A stretch of DNA of 64,000 bases, from assembly GCA_910575155.1 (NCBI GenBank), contig CAJTDX010000006.1, positions 1-64,000 of the forward strand, given 5' to 3'. Shown here in pieces: positions 14,439-23,426 of this stretch. The notes below the pieces were generated by a model. The model was not told the origin of the DNA. It saw nothing but the letters and a program-made list of their open reading frames with translations, and searched no databases. Within the stretch, counting starts at the first letter, position 1. Each line of letters opens with the position of its first letter. A program made the translations under genes and the position numbers. Source of the stretch: Lachnospiraceae bacterium. Its GTDB lineage: Bacteria; Bacillota; Clostridia; Lachnospirales; Lachnospiraceae.

Positions 14439-16367
14439 CTAATCTTTCTTGTAGAACTCACATTCATAGCCGTCTGCCCGGAGCAGCAGCCCTTTCGCCC
14501 AAGGCGGCGTCCTGCCCATCTGTTCACACACCTCCTCCAGGGACATCCTCCGGTCGGCTTCGATAATAATCTCATCATGCACATGGGCCACGATGGAACA
14601 GCACCGCAGCGTCTGCATGGCATAGCATAAAATATCGCGCGCAATCGCTTGGACGATGTTCTCCACGAACTTGGGGCCGTAGCTTTCCAGGCGCTCCCAT
14701 TTCTTCGTGCCGCCCACGCCCATATAGGTCACGGACTCGCCGCCGAACATGTTCTCCCCGATTTGCGGCTTTACATAGGCAAGCTGCCGCTTTGACGGGA
14801 GCGTGATGAATAGCATACCGCTCTGGAAGTTGAAGCGGATGCCGTGTGTCTCTATGGGCAGCCTCTTTTTCACGCACTCTTTCACGGCGCGGTCAACATC
14901 CCACCAGAGCATAGTGATATTGGGGTTGGAATCCCTCCATGCCGATACAAGCGGCTGCAGTTCCTCCTCGGAAAGCCCCATCTCCAGCGCACCCATAGAT
15001 TTCAACGCGCCTACCGAACCGCCGTATCCCAAGGCCAGCTCCGCTATCTTGCCCTTCTGCCGGAGATGCCCATTCTCTCCGTTCTTCACGACAGGCACAC
15101 GGAACATCTGGCTTGCCGAAGCGCAGTAAATATCGCCACCTTCCTCAAACACCTTCATACGCCACCGCTCCCCGGCAAGCCAGGCGATTACCCTCGCCTC
15201 AATAGCGGAAAAGTCCGCCACGATGAATTTCCTGCCATCCTGCGGCACAAAGGCTGTGCGGATCAGTTCCGACAGCACCTCTGGCACGGAATCGTAGAGC
15301 GTGGACAGCGCATCAAAATCCCCGCACTTTACAAGCTCACGCGCCTCCGCCAAATCTGGAATATGATTCTGGGGCAAGTTTTGTAATTGCACAAGACGAC
15401 CGCTGAACCGCCCGGTCCTATTGGCACCATAAAATTGAAACATACCGTGGACGCGGCCGTCTGCGCAGACTGCATTTTTCATAGCTGTGTATTTCTTCAC
15501 AGAGGACTTGGCGAGCTGCTGCCGAAGCTCCAGCACCTTCGCCAAAGGCTCCGGCGCGGTTTTTAGGAGCGCCGTCACCGCCTTTTTATCCAAAGAATCC
15601 GTCTCCATGCCGTTTTCCGCAAGCCAATGCTTCATCTGCTGTACGGAATTGGGGTTGTCAAGCTCGGTCAGTTCCTTCATGGCGTCCGACAGTCTCTCAT
15701 GGGAAAAGGCATCCATCCGGATCGCCTGTTCCACCATTTCCATGTCCACGCCAATGCCCCGGTCATTGATCTCCTGATCCTGGTGGTACTGCTCCCACAC
15801 CTCATCTGATACAGGGAACTTATAGAGCCTCTGCTGTATCTGTATCTCCGCCTCCACATCACGGAGATTATAGGCTTTGAACCGTCTCCATTTCTCCATG
15901 TCGTGTTCCGGCAGATTCCGCATCCTGCCGCCGTTTATTTTAGTGGGCTTGCACGGGACGCAGAAATATCGTATCAGGTCTTTGCCTTCCGTCAGCTTCT
16001 GTTTTTCCAGCCCCAGCACTGTACCCGCATTCTCCAGCGAAAGCGGAAGCCCCAGCGTGGCAGACCATACCATCGTACAGTGCCATCCCTCCGGCTCCAG
16101 CCATTCCCCAAGATAATGCGACAGGCACACCCGCTCGAACATGGCGTTGAATGCCCATTTCGTGACTGACTCATCAGAGAGCGCCGCCAGAACATCCGCA
16201 GGGATGTTCTCCCCACAGGCCAAGTCCACTACCTTCACTTTACCACCGTCCATCGAATAGCCGAACAGCAGGACTTCAAAAGTAGGGGAGGATGCATATT
16301 TATAAACTCCACATTTGGATAAATCCACATCAGAAAATGTCTCAATATCAATCGACAAGGTTTTCAT
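14439..16367 (-). CDS. Phage family A DNA polymerase
   Basis: 642 aa. The N-terminal 3'-5' exonuclease domain starts LSIDIETFSDVDL (Exo I Asp/Glu) and includes KWAFNAMFERVC. The polymerase domain has motif A FIVADFSAIEARVIAWLAG, motif B KGKIAELALGYGGSVGAL and motif C HVHDEIIIEAD. There is no 5'-3' exonuclease domain, as usual for phage enzymes. AAAGGA precedes the ATG. It replicates the element with the primase, helicase and DUF2815 protein. Confidence 0.93.
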   Translation of the reverse strand: MKTLSIDIETFSDVDLSKCGVYKYASSPTFEVLLFGYSMDGGKVKVVDLACGENIPADVLAALSDESVTKWAFNAMFERVCLSHYLGEWLEPEGWHCTMVWSATLGLPLSLENAGTVLGLEKQKLTEGKDLIRYFCVPCKPTKINGGRMRNLPEHDMEKWRRFKAYNLRDVEAEIQIQQRLYKFPVSDEVWEQYHQDQEINDRGIGVDMEMVEQAIRMDAFSHERLSDAMKELTELDNPNSVQQMKHWLAENGMETDSLDKKAVTALLKTAPEPLAKVLELRQQLAKSSVKKYTAMKNAVCADGRVHGMFQFYGANRTGRFSGRLVQLQNLPQNHIPDLAEARELVKCGDFDALSTLYDSVPEVLSELIRTAFVPQDGRKFIVADFSAIEARVIAWLAGERWRMKVFEEGGDIYCASASQMFRVPVVKNGENGHLRQKGKIAELALGYGGSVGALKSMGALEMGLSEEELQPLVSAWRDSNPNITMLWWDVDRAVKECVKKRLPIETHGIRFNFQSGMLFITLPSKRQLAYVKPQIGENMFGGESVTYMGVGGTKKWERLESYGPKFVENIVQAIARDILCYAMQTLRCCSIVAHVHDEIIIEADRRMSLEEVCEQMGRTPPWAKGLLLRADGYECEFYKKD

Positions 16368-16461
16368 TCCTTCACCATCCTTTCACTGACCTTTGGGCGA
16401 CAGGGAAACGCACACAATGGAACGTATCCCCACCGCCCTCTGCAGTCACTACTTATTCAGA

Positions 16462-17028
16462 TCAGGACAGGAAATCCTCGTCATCCTCATCCGCAAAGTC
16501 ATCCTCCGCACGGGACTTGCCGCCCAAGGGCTCGCCGTCACGGATTTTCTGCAGGTTGTTCAGCCCACAGGCGATGCCTTTGTTGCCGTTGCTGTTGAAA
16601 GCATAGAAATTGATGCTTGCCCTTCCATACACGCCGCTGTAGACCTCGGAGCGTTCCAGAATCGGCTGTCTGTCCGCATCCACGATTCCCGGTGCTGTGG
16701 TGCTGTTTGCATTGACGAAATAAGCGTTTGCGTATGCCTCATCGTCCGGGCGCTCCGTGTCACCGTCACGTAACGGCGTCTTCAGAACAGAGAGGGCAGG
16801 GACGCTCCTGCCGTTACCCTTCAGTTTTGCCTCGCCCTCGCGATATGCAGCCTCAATCGCCGCCTTAATCTTTGCGATTGTCTTTTTGTCCGACTTGGGG
16901 ATGATGAGCGAAACAGAATACTTCGGCTCACCGCCGTTGATTGCTTTCGGTTCCCATGCGTTGCAATAACTCCACCGGGTGTCCGGACCGGTGATTACCT
17001 TTGTCGGATTATTTACATTGTTTGCCAT
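16462..17028 (-). CDS. DUF2815 protein, probable single-strand DNA-binding protein
   Basis: 188 aa from MANNVNNPTKV, preceded by AAGGAGG. The OB-like core (PKYSVSLIIPKSD, then YFVNANSTTAPGIVD, then VYSGVYGRASINFYAFN) and the acidic tail EDDFADEDDEDFLS fit DUF2815, a phage family placed with SSB-type proteins. The acidic C-terminus is typical for SSBs that recruit partners. It lies between the polymerase and the DUF2800 gene, as in many clostridial phages. Confidence 0.85.
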   Translation of the reverse strand: MANNVNNPTKVITGPDTRWSYCNAWEPKAINGGEPKYSVSLIIPKSDKKTIAKIKAAIEAAYREGEAKLKGNGRSVPALSVLKTPLRDGDTERPDDEAYANAYFVNANSTTAPGIVDADRQPILERSEVYSGVYGRASINFYAFNSNGNKGIACGLNNLQKIRDGEPLGGKSRAEDDFADEDDEDFLS

Positions 17029-17041
17029 ATGATTTGCCTCC

Positions 17042-18169
17042 TTAATTTTCCTTGAAATCTTCTTGTGCGGTGTGCATCGGTGGGCGCTTGTCCGACTCCG
17101 GCACAAGTGCCGGCTTTCCCTGGGGTTTCTCGGTCAGTCCCGCTTTCTCGATGATGTCCGCAAACCTCTTCTTACCGAGCGCCGCCGTCATGGCGGTAAT
17201 ACCCAGCAGCTTCTCCTCGTAGGGATTGAAGCCCGCTTTTTTGACTGCATCCGCTACGGCGGCCTCATCGGTATATCTGCGGTTGGAACGGCCTTCCACC
17301 ACCTTGTACCCGTCGTACTTTATGCCGCTTAGCGCCTGCTGCAATGCAAATTCCTTCACGTCCGCTGCCCAGACAGACAGTTCATCCGCCCTGGCAAGGA
17401 TGGCGACGATTTCCGCATCCTCCAGCGTGGCGGGCATGGCAAAATCATATTTCGCCATCTCCAGGTTGTACTCGGCGCGCTTCCTGCAGGCGGCTTTCGC
17501 CTTGCAGAACCGGCACCAGTCGCCGCAGGCAAATTTGCCTTCGCCGTCATAGGCCAGCTTTGCTTTCTCTGCCAGCTCACCATTCGCCCACGAAAGGAGG
17601 TCATCCTTTGCCATGACGCACACGCTGACATTGTCCCTTCGCGGCTGGAAGATTGCCATCTGCACAGTGTCGATGTCATAGATGCCGTCAAAAAGTTCCA
17701 ACGCGCCCAGGGCATACAGCATCATCTGCGGATTGTCCACAGCGGAGACTTCCACGCCCTTGCCGTGCTTATAATCCACAATGTACAATGTCCCGTCCGC
17801 AATGATCACGCAGTCTCCGGTGCCGAAGCCTTCCTGCACAAACCGGGAGAAGTCCAGCCGCTGCTCGATCAGCACGACCGGGTCTTTGCATATCTTCTTT
17901 GCCTCCGCCACAAGCTCCATCACATAGGCGGCATAGTCGCAGGCGCACTGCTCCATCTCTTCACTGTAGAAAGACAGCCCCTCGGTCGGGTTGGCGGATT
18001 CCATCCCAAGCATCGATTTTAATTTGTGTTCACACAGGCTGTGTGCGTCTGTGCCTTCCTGGGCATACTCGCTGCTCTTGTCCTCATAATTCTCGCACAG
18101 CCTTGCGGACGGCGGGCAGTTCAGCCATCGGCGGCTGGAAGATGCCGACAATAAAGCGTGTCCAACCAT
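17042..18169 (-). CDS. DUF2800 protein, PD-(D/E)xK nuclease-like
   Basis: 375 aa from the ATG at 18169 (GGAGG seven bases upstream; a GTG one codon earlier is also possible). N-terminal SASSSRRWLNCPPSARL and EGTDAHSLCEHKL, then GDCVIIADGTLYIVDYKHGKG, carry the Cas4/RecB-like pattern with Asp and D-x-K. A Cys set (CGDWCRFCKAKAACRKR) suggests an Fe-S or Zn site. The role is likely recombination or DNA processing with DUF2815. Confidence 0.85.
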   Translation of the reverse strand: MVGHALLSASSSRRWLNCPPSARLCENYEDKSSEYAQEGTDAHSLCEHKLKSMLGMESANPTEGLSFYSEEMEQCACDYAAYVMELVAEAKKICKDPVVLIEQRLDFSRFVQEGFGTGDCVIIADGTLYIVDYKHGKGVEVSAVDNPQMMLYALGALELFDGIYDIDTVQMAIFQPRRDNVSVCVMAKDDLLSWANGELAEKAKLAYDGEGKFACGDWCRFCKAKAACRKRAEYNLEMAKYDFAMPATLEDAEIVAILARADELSVWAADVKEFALQQALSGIKYDGYKVVEGRSNRRYTDEAAVADAVKKAGFNPYEEKLLGITAMTAALGKKRFADIIEKAGLTEKPQGKPALVPESDKRPPMHTAQEDFKEN

Positions 18170-18531
18170 CACAGCACCTCCACTTCTGCAAGGAGTGCCG
18201 GATACTCCGCCGGATCAATGCCGGACAGCTTCGGCGCACCGTGCTTCTCAAGCAACTCCTTGACCTTTGCCGTATGCCCGGCACGGGATTTCTCCGCCAG
18301 CACCGCACGGATTTCCTCCAGCGTTGGCACTTTCACCTCCGGCTCTGCTTTTGTCGTGTCCTTCGCGGCCTTTTTCTCTGTTTCCTTTTTTGCAGACGTT
18401 CTGTCCACAGTTTTCTTCTCTTCCGGCTCGCCGCTGAATAGATCCGCCAGCGAATCTGAAATGCCGATGAGGATTTCGCCGCAGCGTTTCAATTCAGACA
18501 ACTGTGCTGCCAGCTCGCTCATTTTTCCCAT
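18169..18531 (-). CDS. Phage hypothetical protein, 120 aa
   Basis: Starts MGKMSELAAQLSELKRCGE after AGGAGG. The N-terminal helix is followed by a Lys/Glu-rich linker (KKETEKKAAKDTTKAEPE) and a C-terminal helical unit (PTLEEIRAVLAEKSRAGHT, then LLEKHGAPKLSGIDPAEYP). Such proteins precede DUF2800 in many clostridial phages and are sometimes misnamed Rrp5. The stop overlaps the next start as TGATG. Function unknown. Confidence 0.75.
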   Translation of the reverse strand: MGKMSELAAQLSELKRCGEILIGISDSLADLFSGEPEEKKTVDRTSAKKETEKKAAKDTTKAEPEVKVPTLEEIRAVLAEKSRAGHTAKVKELLEKHGAPKLSGIDPAEYPALLAEVEVL

Positions 18532-18733
18532 GCCCTGTACCTCCTTCCTCTATTTCATGGATTTCCACGGATTCCACCGACTGCCCAGGGGAGAGGAGGT
18601 AGACCTGCGTAAAGCCCCCGAAAAGAAATCTCAAAAGCCTGGACGGAAGTCTACGCTCCGCACCGGCTATGATGTTCTTGCCCTGTCCGCCTGCACCGGT
18701 GATGTTGATGCTGACTCTGTGTTTCAATGCCAT
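18494..18733 (-). CDS. Small phage hypothetical protein, 79 aa
   Basis: Starts MALKHRVSINITGAGGQGKN at the ATG at 18733 with GAGGTGAG upstream. Contains a basic stretch (RRLPSRLLRFLFGGFTQVYLL) and an acidic tail region. It overlaps the next gene by 38 bases. The family is unknown to me, but its place in the early operon and its proper ribosome site support it. Confidence 0.6.
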   Translation of the reverse strand: MALKHRVSINITGAGGQGKNIIAGAERRLPSRLLRFLFGGFTQVYLLSPGQSVESVEIHEIEEGGTGHGKNERAGSTVV

Positions 18734-18815
18734 TGTTCTCACCTCTTTTCCGGGAGGCGGTATTTTCGCCTTCCATATCTACGGAGATTTCAAAGGTGTT
18801 TTGATGAGGTGATTT

Positions 18816-19211
18816 TCAAAAATATTTCAGAAATTTTTTCCTGGCCGCAGCGATGGAATCATATACCGCTCTATAATTAACACCTTCCTTTTCCGCTATC
18901 TGGTGCATGGACATCCCGGCGGCAAGCATCAACATCCGCCTCTGTTGCACCTCCGACAGCTTCCCAAACGCATCCCACAGATGCTTGTCTGCCTCCCTGC
19001 GTTCCTCCGCCATGTCCGGTGTTTCATCCGTGGCCGGGGCAAATTTGTCCTTATCGCCATACTGCAAGGCGTCGAAAGAATAGCAATGGTACCGTTCCTT
19101 GCGGTCGCCATTGGATTCGAGCCTCCTGGATTCCAGGATGATTTCCCCGATGGAATCCTCCACTTCGATTTCAGTTACACCGCCTGTTGCAAATTCATAC
19201 TTGATTTTCAT
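18816..19211 (-). CDS. Sigma-factor-like HTH protein of the early phage operon
   Basis: 131 aa from MKIKYEFATGGVTEIEVED, preceded by AAAGGAGAACGG. The C-terminal 60 residues resemble a sigma region 4: DAFGKLSEVQQRRMLMLAAG, then MSMHQIAEKEGVNYRAVYDS. The N-terminal half is a short beta-rich unit. It may act as an early regulator. A terminator lies just upstream, so it probably has its own promoter. Confidence 0.7.
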   Translation of the reverse strand: MKIKYEFATGGVTEIEVEDSIGEIILESRRLESNGDRKERYHCYSFDALQYGDKDKFAPATDETPDMAEERREADKHLWDAFGKLSEVQQRRMLMLAAGMSMHQIAEKEGVNYRAVYDSIAAARKKFLKYF

Positions 19212-19265
19212 TTTGCCGTTCTCCTTTCGGAGCCCGGCAAGTGGCACTAATCATGCCGCCGGAAA

Positions 19266-19315
19266 CAAAAAAAAGAGCCTGGCAAGCAGCACAAAAAGTG
19301 CCGCTTGCCAGGCTC
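19266..19315 (-). terminator. Strong rho-independent terminator
   Basis: Perfect 13-bp stem GAGCCTGGCAAGC / GCTTGCCAGGCTC, followed on the minus strand by eight T. It ends the unit that includes 19537-21266. The rest of the gap 19316-19536 shows only a short minus-strand open frame beginning MGWGNGWLNRDKD (17 codons) that I do not call as a gene. Confidence 0.85.
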
Positions 19316-19536
19316 AATGTCATCTCCGCCATATTTCAGGTGGTATCATGGAGGCTTGACCGTTTCTTGGAATGAAATCTCCCCTCCGTGCATCATGCTC
19401 AGACAAACGAGTGATCCTTGTCCCGGTTTAGCCATCCGTTTCCCCAGCCCATATACATTCCTTATGAGCGTGTCGTATTACCGTGGCGGAATCTCCGGTC
19501 AGCCCCTATAGAAAAACAGAGGGCGGATCGATGTCC

Positions 19537-19746
19537 TTATTCAGTTTTCTTCACCCCAATTTCAGCGCCGCAGTGCCCGCACTTGATAAAATAATCGGGA
19601 TACCGACCCTTTGTTGGGATAACGAGCTGTGTCTTTACAGCCGAGGCTGCGTCCATCAGTCTCCACCCGCACTTGGGACAGAAGACTGTTTTTCTCTTTT
19701 CTTTTAAGTCATGGTTCGATTCCTCCTTTTTCCTGCGCACCATCAT
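19537..19746 (-). CDS. Small zinc-ribbon protein, 69 aa
   Basis: Starts MMVRRKKEESNHD with AGGAGG seven bases upstream. Two CxxC pairs (FCPKCGWRL and KCGHCGAEIG) form a rubredoxin-like zinc ribbon with a hydrophobic YFIKCGHC strand. Such proteins follow the Orf7/Orf8-type pair in several conjugative elements and phages. Function unknown. Confidence 0.65.
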   Translation of the reverse strand: MMVRRKKEESNHDLKEKRKTVFCPKCGWRLMDAASAVKTQLVIPTKGRYPDYFIKCGHCGAEIGVKKTE

Positions 19747-19811
19747 ATACACTCCTCCTGATACTGCCGCCTATCCGGCATGGGAGTGTGGGTGTTCCTG
19801 TCACGCCACGG

Positions 19812-20624
19812 TTACTCAACAATGGCCGTAAGCCACGGGGCTGCCGGCCTGCCCAAAAGACGTGCGTTCAGGTACGCCATCTCCAAGGTGAGGCATGTGT
19901 TCCCCAAATAGTAGCCGTCCATAATAGTGAGTGTCATGGCAAGGTCAGGCTTCTCCATATCAGTCAGACAGATCGGCAGAAGATACTGCACCCGTCCCTG
20001 GTAGCCCTGTGGAACCACAATGCCGGGTTCCACTACCGCCCTCCGTCGCGCCAGCTCTACTGCCGTTTCCAAAAGCAACGGTAGGTTCCGTGCATCGCGG
20101 ATTTCAGCGGGCAACCGAAAATAATTTTCCTCATCTCCCAGGATGTGGTCTACATTGACTCGGATCGGCCATTCCGGGTTGTAGTTGACGCCATTCTGCG
20201 TCATATAATAGCGGGGCTTCTTCGGAAGCGGCGATATGTACCGGAGCTGGTGAGACAACTCGTCCGCAAACCCCCTGAAATACCATTCCAGCATAGAATC
20301 TTTCTTCTTGTTCCGTCCAAAGCAGGCGTAAATTGCTTTGTAACGCGGCGTGTAAAGGCCCGTATGGAAGCAGGCATGTTCGTTTTCAATATGGAACATC
20401 TCCGCCGCCTTGCTGGGATTTCTTTCATCTTTGTAATCAATTAGCTGTTTTTTAAAGATTGCATGGATATAACGCTCTAAAATCGGCGTATCCGGATTTT
20501 TAGTTAAATAGATCGGGTTCCGAAAGCGCCACGGCTCCGGCAGTGCCATCTCAGCCAGTGCGTCAAGCTGGATGTACCAGTCCGGGACGTAGGCAAAGGA
20601 AAACAGATCTGGCTGCAATATCAT
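19812..20624 (-). CDS. DUF3825 domain protein
   Basis: 270 aa from MILQPDLFSFAYVPD, with GGAGGG upstream and the start overlapping the previous stop as ATGA. Conserved DUF3825 blocks are visible: FHTGLYTPRYKAIYACF, WYFRGFADELSHQL, NPEWPIRVNVDHILGD. The family occurs as single or fused domains in bacteria and phages; its activity is not established. The last third (MTLTIMDGYYLGNTCLTLEM) closes the beta-rich fold. Confidence 0.75.
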   Translation of the reverse strand: MILQPDLFSFAYVPDWYIQLDALAEMALPEPWRFRNPIYLTKNPDTPILERYIHAIFKKQLIDYKDERNPSKAAEMFHIENEHACFHTGLYTPRYKAIYACFGRNKKKDSMLEWYFRGFADELSHQLRYISPLPKKPRYYMTQNGVNYNPEWPIRVNVDHILGDEENYFRLPAEIRDARNLPLLLETAVELARRRAVVEPGIVVPQGYQGRVQYLLPICLTDMEKPDLAMTLTIMDGYYLGNTCLTLEMAYLNARLLGRPAAPWLTAIVE

Positions 20625-20863
20625 ATCAATTCCCTCCATTTTTTCTGGATCGCATCCACCAGCTTCATCTGCACCTGGACTTTCATGTCTTCATCAATAT
20701 GCTGGAATATCTCACCGTTCCTGCCGGTCGTCTCATAGGTCACCAGCGAATTGATGTAAGCATCATAGTACAGCAGTATTTCATCCAATGCCGCTGCATC
20801 TCCGTGGACCGCCCTTTTAATTAGGTCATAGTTCAATTCATGTCTCTGAGCTTCCCCGCTCAT
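20621..20863 (-). CDS. HTH_16 family small regulator (Tn916 Orf8-like)
   Basis: 80 aa. The pattern DLIKRAVHGDAAALDEILLYY followed by QHIDEDMKVQVQMKLVDAIQ is characteristic of the small helical proteins next to Orf7-type sigma factors in Tn916-like elements. It overlaps the sigma gene by 26 bases and the DUF3825 gene by ATGA, giving a tightly coupled regulatory unit. It probably modulates the sigma factor. Confidence 0.8.
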   Translation of the reverse strand: MSGEAQRHELNYDLIKRAVHGDAAALDEILLYYDAYINSLVTYETTGRNGEIFQHIDEDMKVQVQMKLVDAIQKKWRELI

Positions 20864-21266
20864 AAAATATTCTGATTGCCTGAAAGGCGCGCTGCCTATA
20901 ATTATAGACAGTGCGTACCGTCACCTCCATTCTTTTTGCAATTTCCTCATCCGTCAAATCATACCAGAAGTCAAGCAACAATACCTTCTGCTGTTTTTCC
21001 GGCAGGGAAAGGAGTGCTTTATATAAAGTTTCACTGTAGACCACGCAGGATAACCCATCTGCAAAAAGCACAAAATAGTCGGACGGATACCTGTCCTCGT
21101 GGCTTAAAAGTTCAAGAATATAGTCTATCGGTTCTTCTGAAAAGTGTTTGTCCCGGTTTTCCTTCGCCCTTTTTAAGTTTCTGCTGAAATTGCGAGCCAC
21201 CGTCTTGCTGAACGAGTCAAACATGGCGACCATACGCTTTTCACGGTTATCAGAGGGAACTCCCAT
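20838..21266 (-). CDS. RNA polymerase sigma-70-like factor (Tn916 Orf7-like)
   Basis: 142 aa, ATG at 21266 after GGAGGG. Region 2-like NFSRNLKRAKENRDKHF, then region 4 LYKALLSLPEKQQKVLLLDF and LTDEEIAKRMEVTVRTVYN, an ECF-type HTH. In Tn916 the equivalent gene regulates excision and transfer. Here it heads the phage-like block and probably drives its early genes. No integrase or excisionase follows, unlike Tn916. Confidence 0.85.
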   Translation of the reverse strand: MGVPSDNREKRMVAMFDSFSKTVARNFSRNLKRAKENRDKHFSEEPIDYILELLSHEDRYPSDYFVLFADGLSCVVYSETLYKALLSLPEKQQKVLLLDFWYDLTDEEIAKRMEVTVRTVYNYRQRAFQAIRIFYERGSSET

Positions 21267-21442
21267 GACACATCCCTCCTTTTTGCAGAATTGAGCTGGT
21301 TGGTTTTTTTCGCCTCCTCACATAACCAGAACACATCTCAGGGTGCAAAACCGGAAAGTTTTCTGAAAAAATATAAAATTTCTTCTTGGGGCAGGATTGT
21401 ATAGGATTTTCGATTAATGTCTGCGCATACTCTTACCTCCAC

Positions 21443-21493
21443 AAAAGCCAGGAGAGGGCCAATCCGTACAAGGCAGACTGACCCTCTCTTGGC
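21443..21493 (-). terminator. Probable terminator between cargo island and sigma operon
   Basis: A 12-bp stem (GCCAAGAGAGGG with CCCTCTCCTGGC, one G-U pair) followed by TTTT on the minus strand. It lies in the 376-base gap 21267-21642, which otherwise holds only A+T-rich sequence and no gene I can support; the promoter of the sigma operon should lie at 21300-21440. Confidence 0.5.
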
Positions 21494-21642
21494 AAGAACA
21501 AAGTCATTTTTATGGGCTTGCCTTGCGTTATTAAGATTACCTATTTTAATTCGGTGTGCTCGCTTCTTAAGAAAAGATCTATGTATATGGCTTCATAACT
21601 TTTTGCTGGATTTTCTATTGAGCACACAAAAGACATGAAAAA

Positions 21643-22704
21643 TTAATGAGCTTTGATTTTATCATAAATTGTAATGCTATCAGTAAATCTGTCATCCGCT
21701 GTGGAGTCCATCATTACACAAATATAAGTTTCCCCATTAATGACTGCTGCAGAAACTAAGCAGTTACCCGCCAAAGTGCTGGCTTCTGTCTTTAGACCAA
21801 TGACTTCGGGGTAATAATATTGGCTGTTGGGATTGAGCGGCTCGTTGGAATTATTGTATGTAACCTCTCTGCCACCGACCCATTTGGGGTAGGATGTGTA
21901 GCTTGAAACAATTTCCGAAATGTAGGGGTCATCCAAACACGCTTTCACAATGATGACAAGATCGTAGGCCGTTGTGTACTGTCCTTCGGTGTCATGCCCA
22001 TCCGGGACTAAAAAGTTTGAATTTTCAAGACCAAGCATCCGGGTCTTTTCATTTACCTTGTCCATAAATGTATCAATGGACTGCGCATTTGTCAGATTAC
22101 TGTCTCCAGCAATTTTCTTCCCAGCATTGACCGCCAGTGTATAAGCGGTGTCATTGCCGGAGGGGAGCAGAAGGGCGACCAGGAGCTGCCTTGTTGTCAG
22201 GATATCGCCTTGGTTGAGCCATGCTCTGGACGAGTCCTCATGCATCTGCTCTATTTCAGTGCCTACAGTCATTTCATCATCTGTGGGACAGTAGTCAAGT
22301 ACCGTCAATGCCGTAATCAGTTTAGCTGTGCTGGCGAGCGCAATTTTATCTGTGCTGTTTTTTTTGATACAGCAAGGTATTGGCATCCGCATTCATTACA
22401 ACGACATTTTTCGCTACAACATCCGCAGAAATTGAATCAACGGAACCGGCGGGGGCAGGAGCAGGAGAAATTGTTTCCTTCTGACTGCGATCCTCTTGGA
22501 AAAAACCTTTGTTGCCGTTTCCAGCCTTGTTATCGGATGGGGAGGGTTTCCACTGCCTTTTAGCAAATCCACGGCACCAAAGATGGCAACTGCTATAAGT
22601 AGGCAGAGAGCATCACACACGGAACCGTAACGAATCTTTTTTCGCGTCCTTGATTTCTGTCGGTTCCTTCTGCTATAGTTTCTATCATTGTTTTGACGTT
22701 CCAT
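21643..22704 (-). pseudogene. D-alanyl-D-alanine carboxypeptidase (PBP5/DacF-like), double frameshift
   Basis: The N-terminus (start 22704, AAGGAG upstream) encodes a basic head and one membrane segment (ALCLLIAVAIFGAVDLL). After about residue 52 the reading must shift at GGAAACCC into another frame (KPSPSDNKAGNGN to NADANTLLYQK), and shift back at a run of eight A near 22360. The C-terminal part is intact: ASTAKLI (SxxK), LPSGND (SxN), LKTEAS (KTG position) and the DacF-like tail. With one base added at the first site and one A removed at the second, a single protein of about 350 aa results. It is therefore a pseudogene, a phase-variable gene, or affected by sequence error. Confidence 0.8.
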
Positions 22705-22837
22705 TTTTTCTCCTTGCCAATTTAGGACTTGTCCGATATAAACCGACGCTCATCAAGCGTATGATTTTTCTTTTGCCGTCGTTCAGCAGATTGGGGCTAT
22801 ATGGATTTAGTTCTTTCGGAAAAAGCGTTCACAGTGC

Positions 22838-23413
22838 TCATAAGGGGGTAGCCCCCTTATCGGTGATTTCAATATAATCAGCTTTAGTCATACCGTACAA
22901 ATAGTAATCGCAGTATGTGTTTACCATTTTACCCTCACGGATAAGTCCCTCACGCTTGAAGCCTGCTTTTTCCAAAGTTTTATACGATGCAATATTTTGT
23001 ACATGAACATCAGCCCAAAGACGCTGCAATTCTGTTTCTTCAAAGCAGAAGATAGCTACTCTCGCCAGTGCTTCTGTCATAAGTCGGTTGCCTTGATAGG
23101 CAGGAGAAAGACGAAATGCTACTTTTGCCATGCGGTCATTTTCAATGAGATACACCCACATATCCCCGATGACTTTATAATCTTGTTTGTGAACAATACC
23201 CCAATGAAAACTTTTTGTGGGTTTCTCCGGCTTTTGAAAAAGCAATTCTGGGTTTAAGTCACTTTTCCCCGGGCGTTTTCCCCAATACTGATAAATGGAA
23301 CTGTCACCCAACCATTCTTTCAAATCTGAAACATCTTCTTTTCGCAGAGGGCGCAGGATAAGTTGTTCCGTTTCAAGAACAGGCTTATTCTGCGCATAAT
23401 CCTGTAATTTCAT
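22838..23413 (-). CDS. GNAT-family N-acetyltransferase (RimJ-like)
   Basis: 191 aa from MKLQDYAQNKPVLETEQLILRP, with GAGGGGG upstream. ETEQLILRPLRKEDV is the RimJ/L-type start; FRLSPAYQGNRLMTEALARVAI is the acetyl-CoA-binding motif A and NIASYKTLEKAGFKREG motif B. The substrate may be a protein N-terminus or a small amine or antibiotic. It lies 13 bases after the TrmO-like gene, in the MerR-controlled unit. A perfect hairpin overlaps its 3' end (22841-22860). Confidence 0.85.
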   Translation of the reverse strand: MKLQDYAQNKPVLETEQLILRPLRKEDVSDLKEWLGDSSIYQYWGKRPGKSDLNPELLFQKPEKPTKSFHWGIVHKQDYKVIGDMWVYLIENDRMAKVAFRLSPAYQGNRLMTEALARVAIFCFEETELQRLWADVHVQNIASYKTLEKAGFKREGLIREGKMVNTYCDYYLYGMTKADYIEITDKGATPL

Positions 23414-23426
23414 AAGCCACCCCCTC

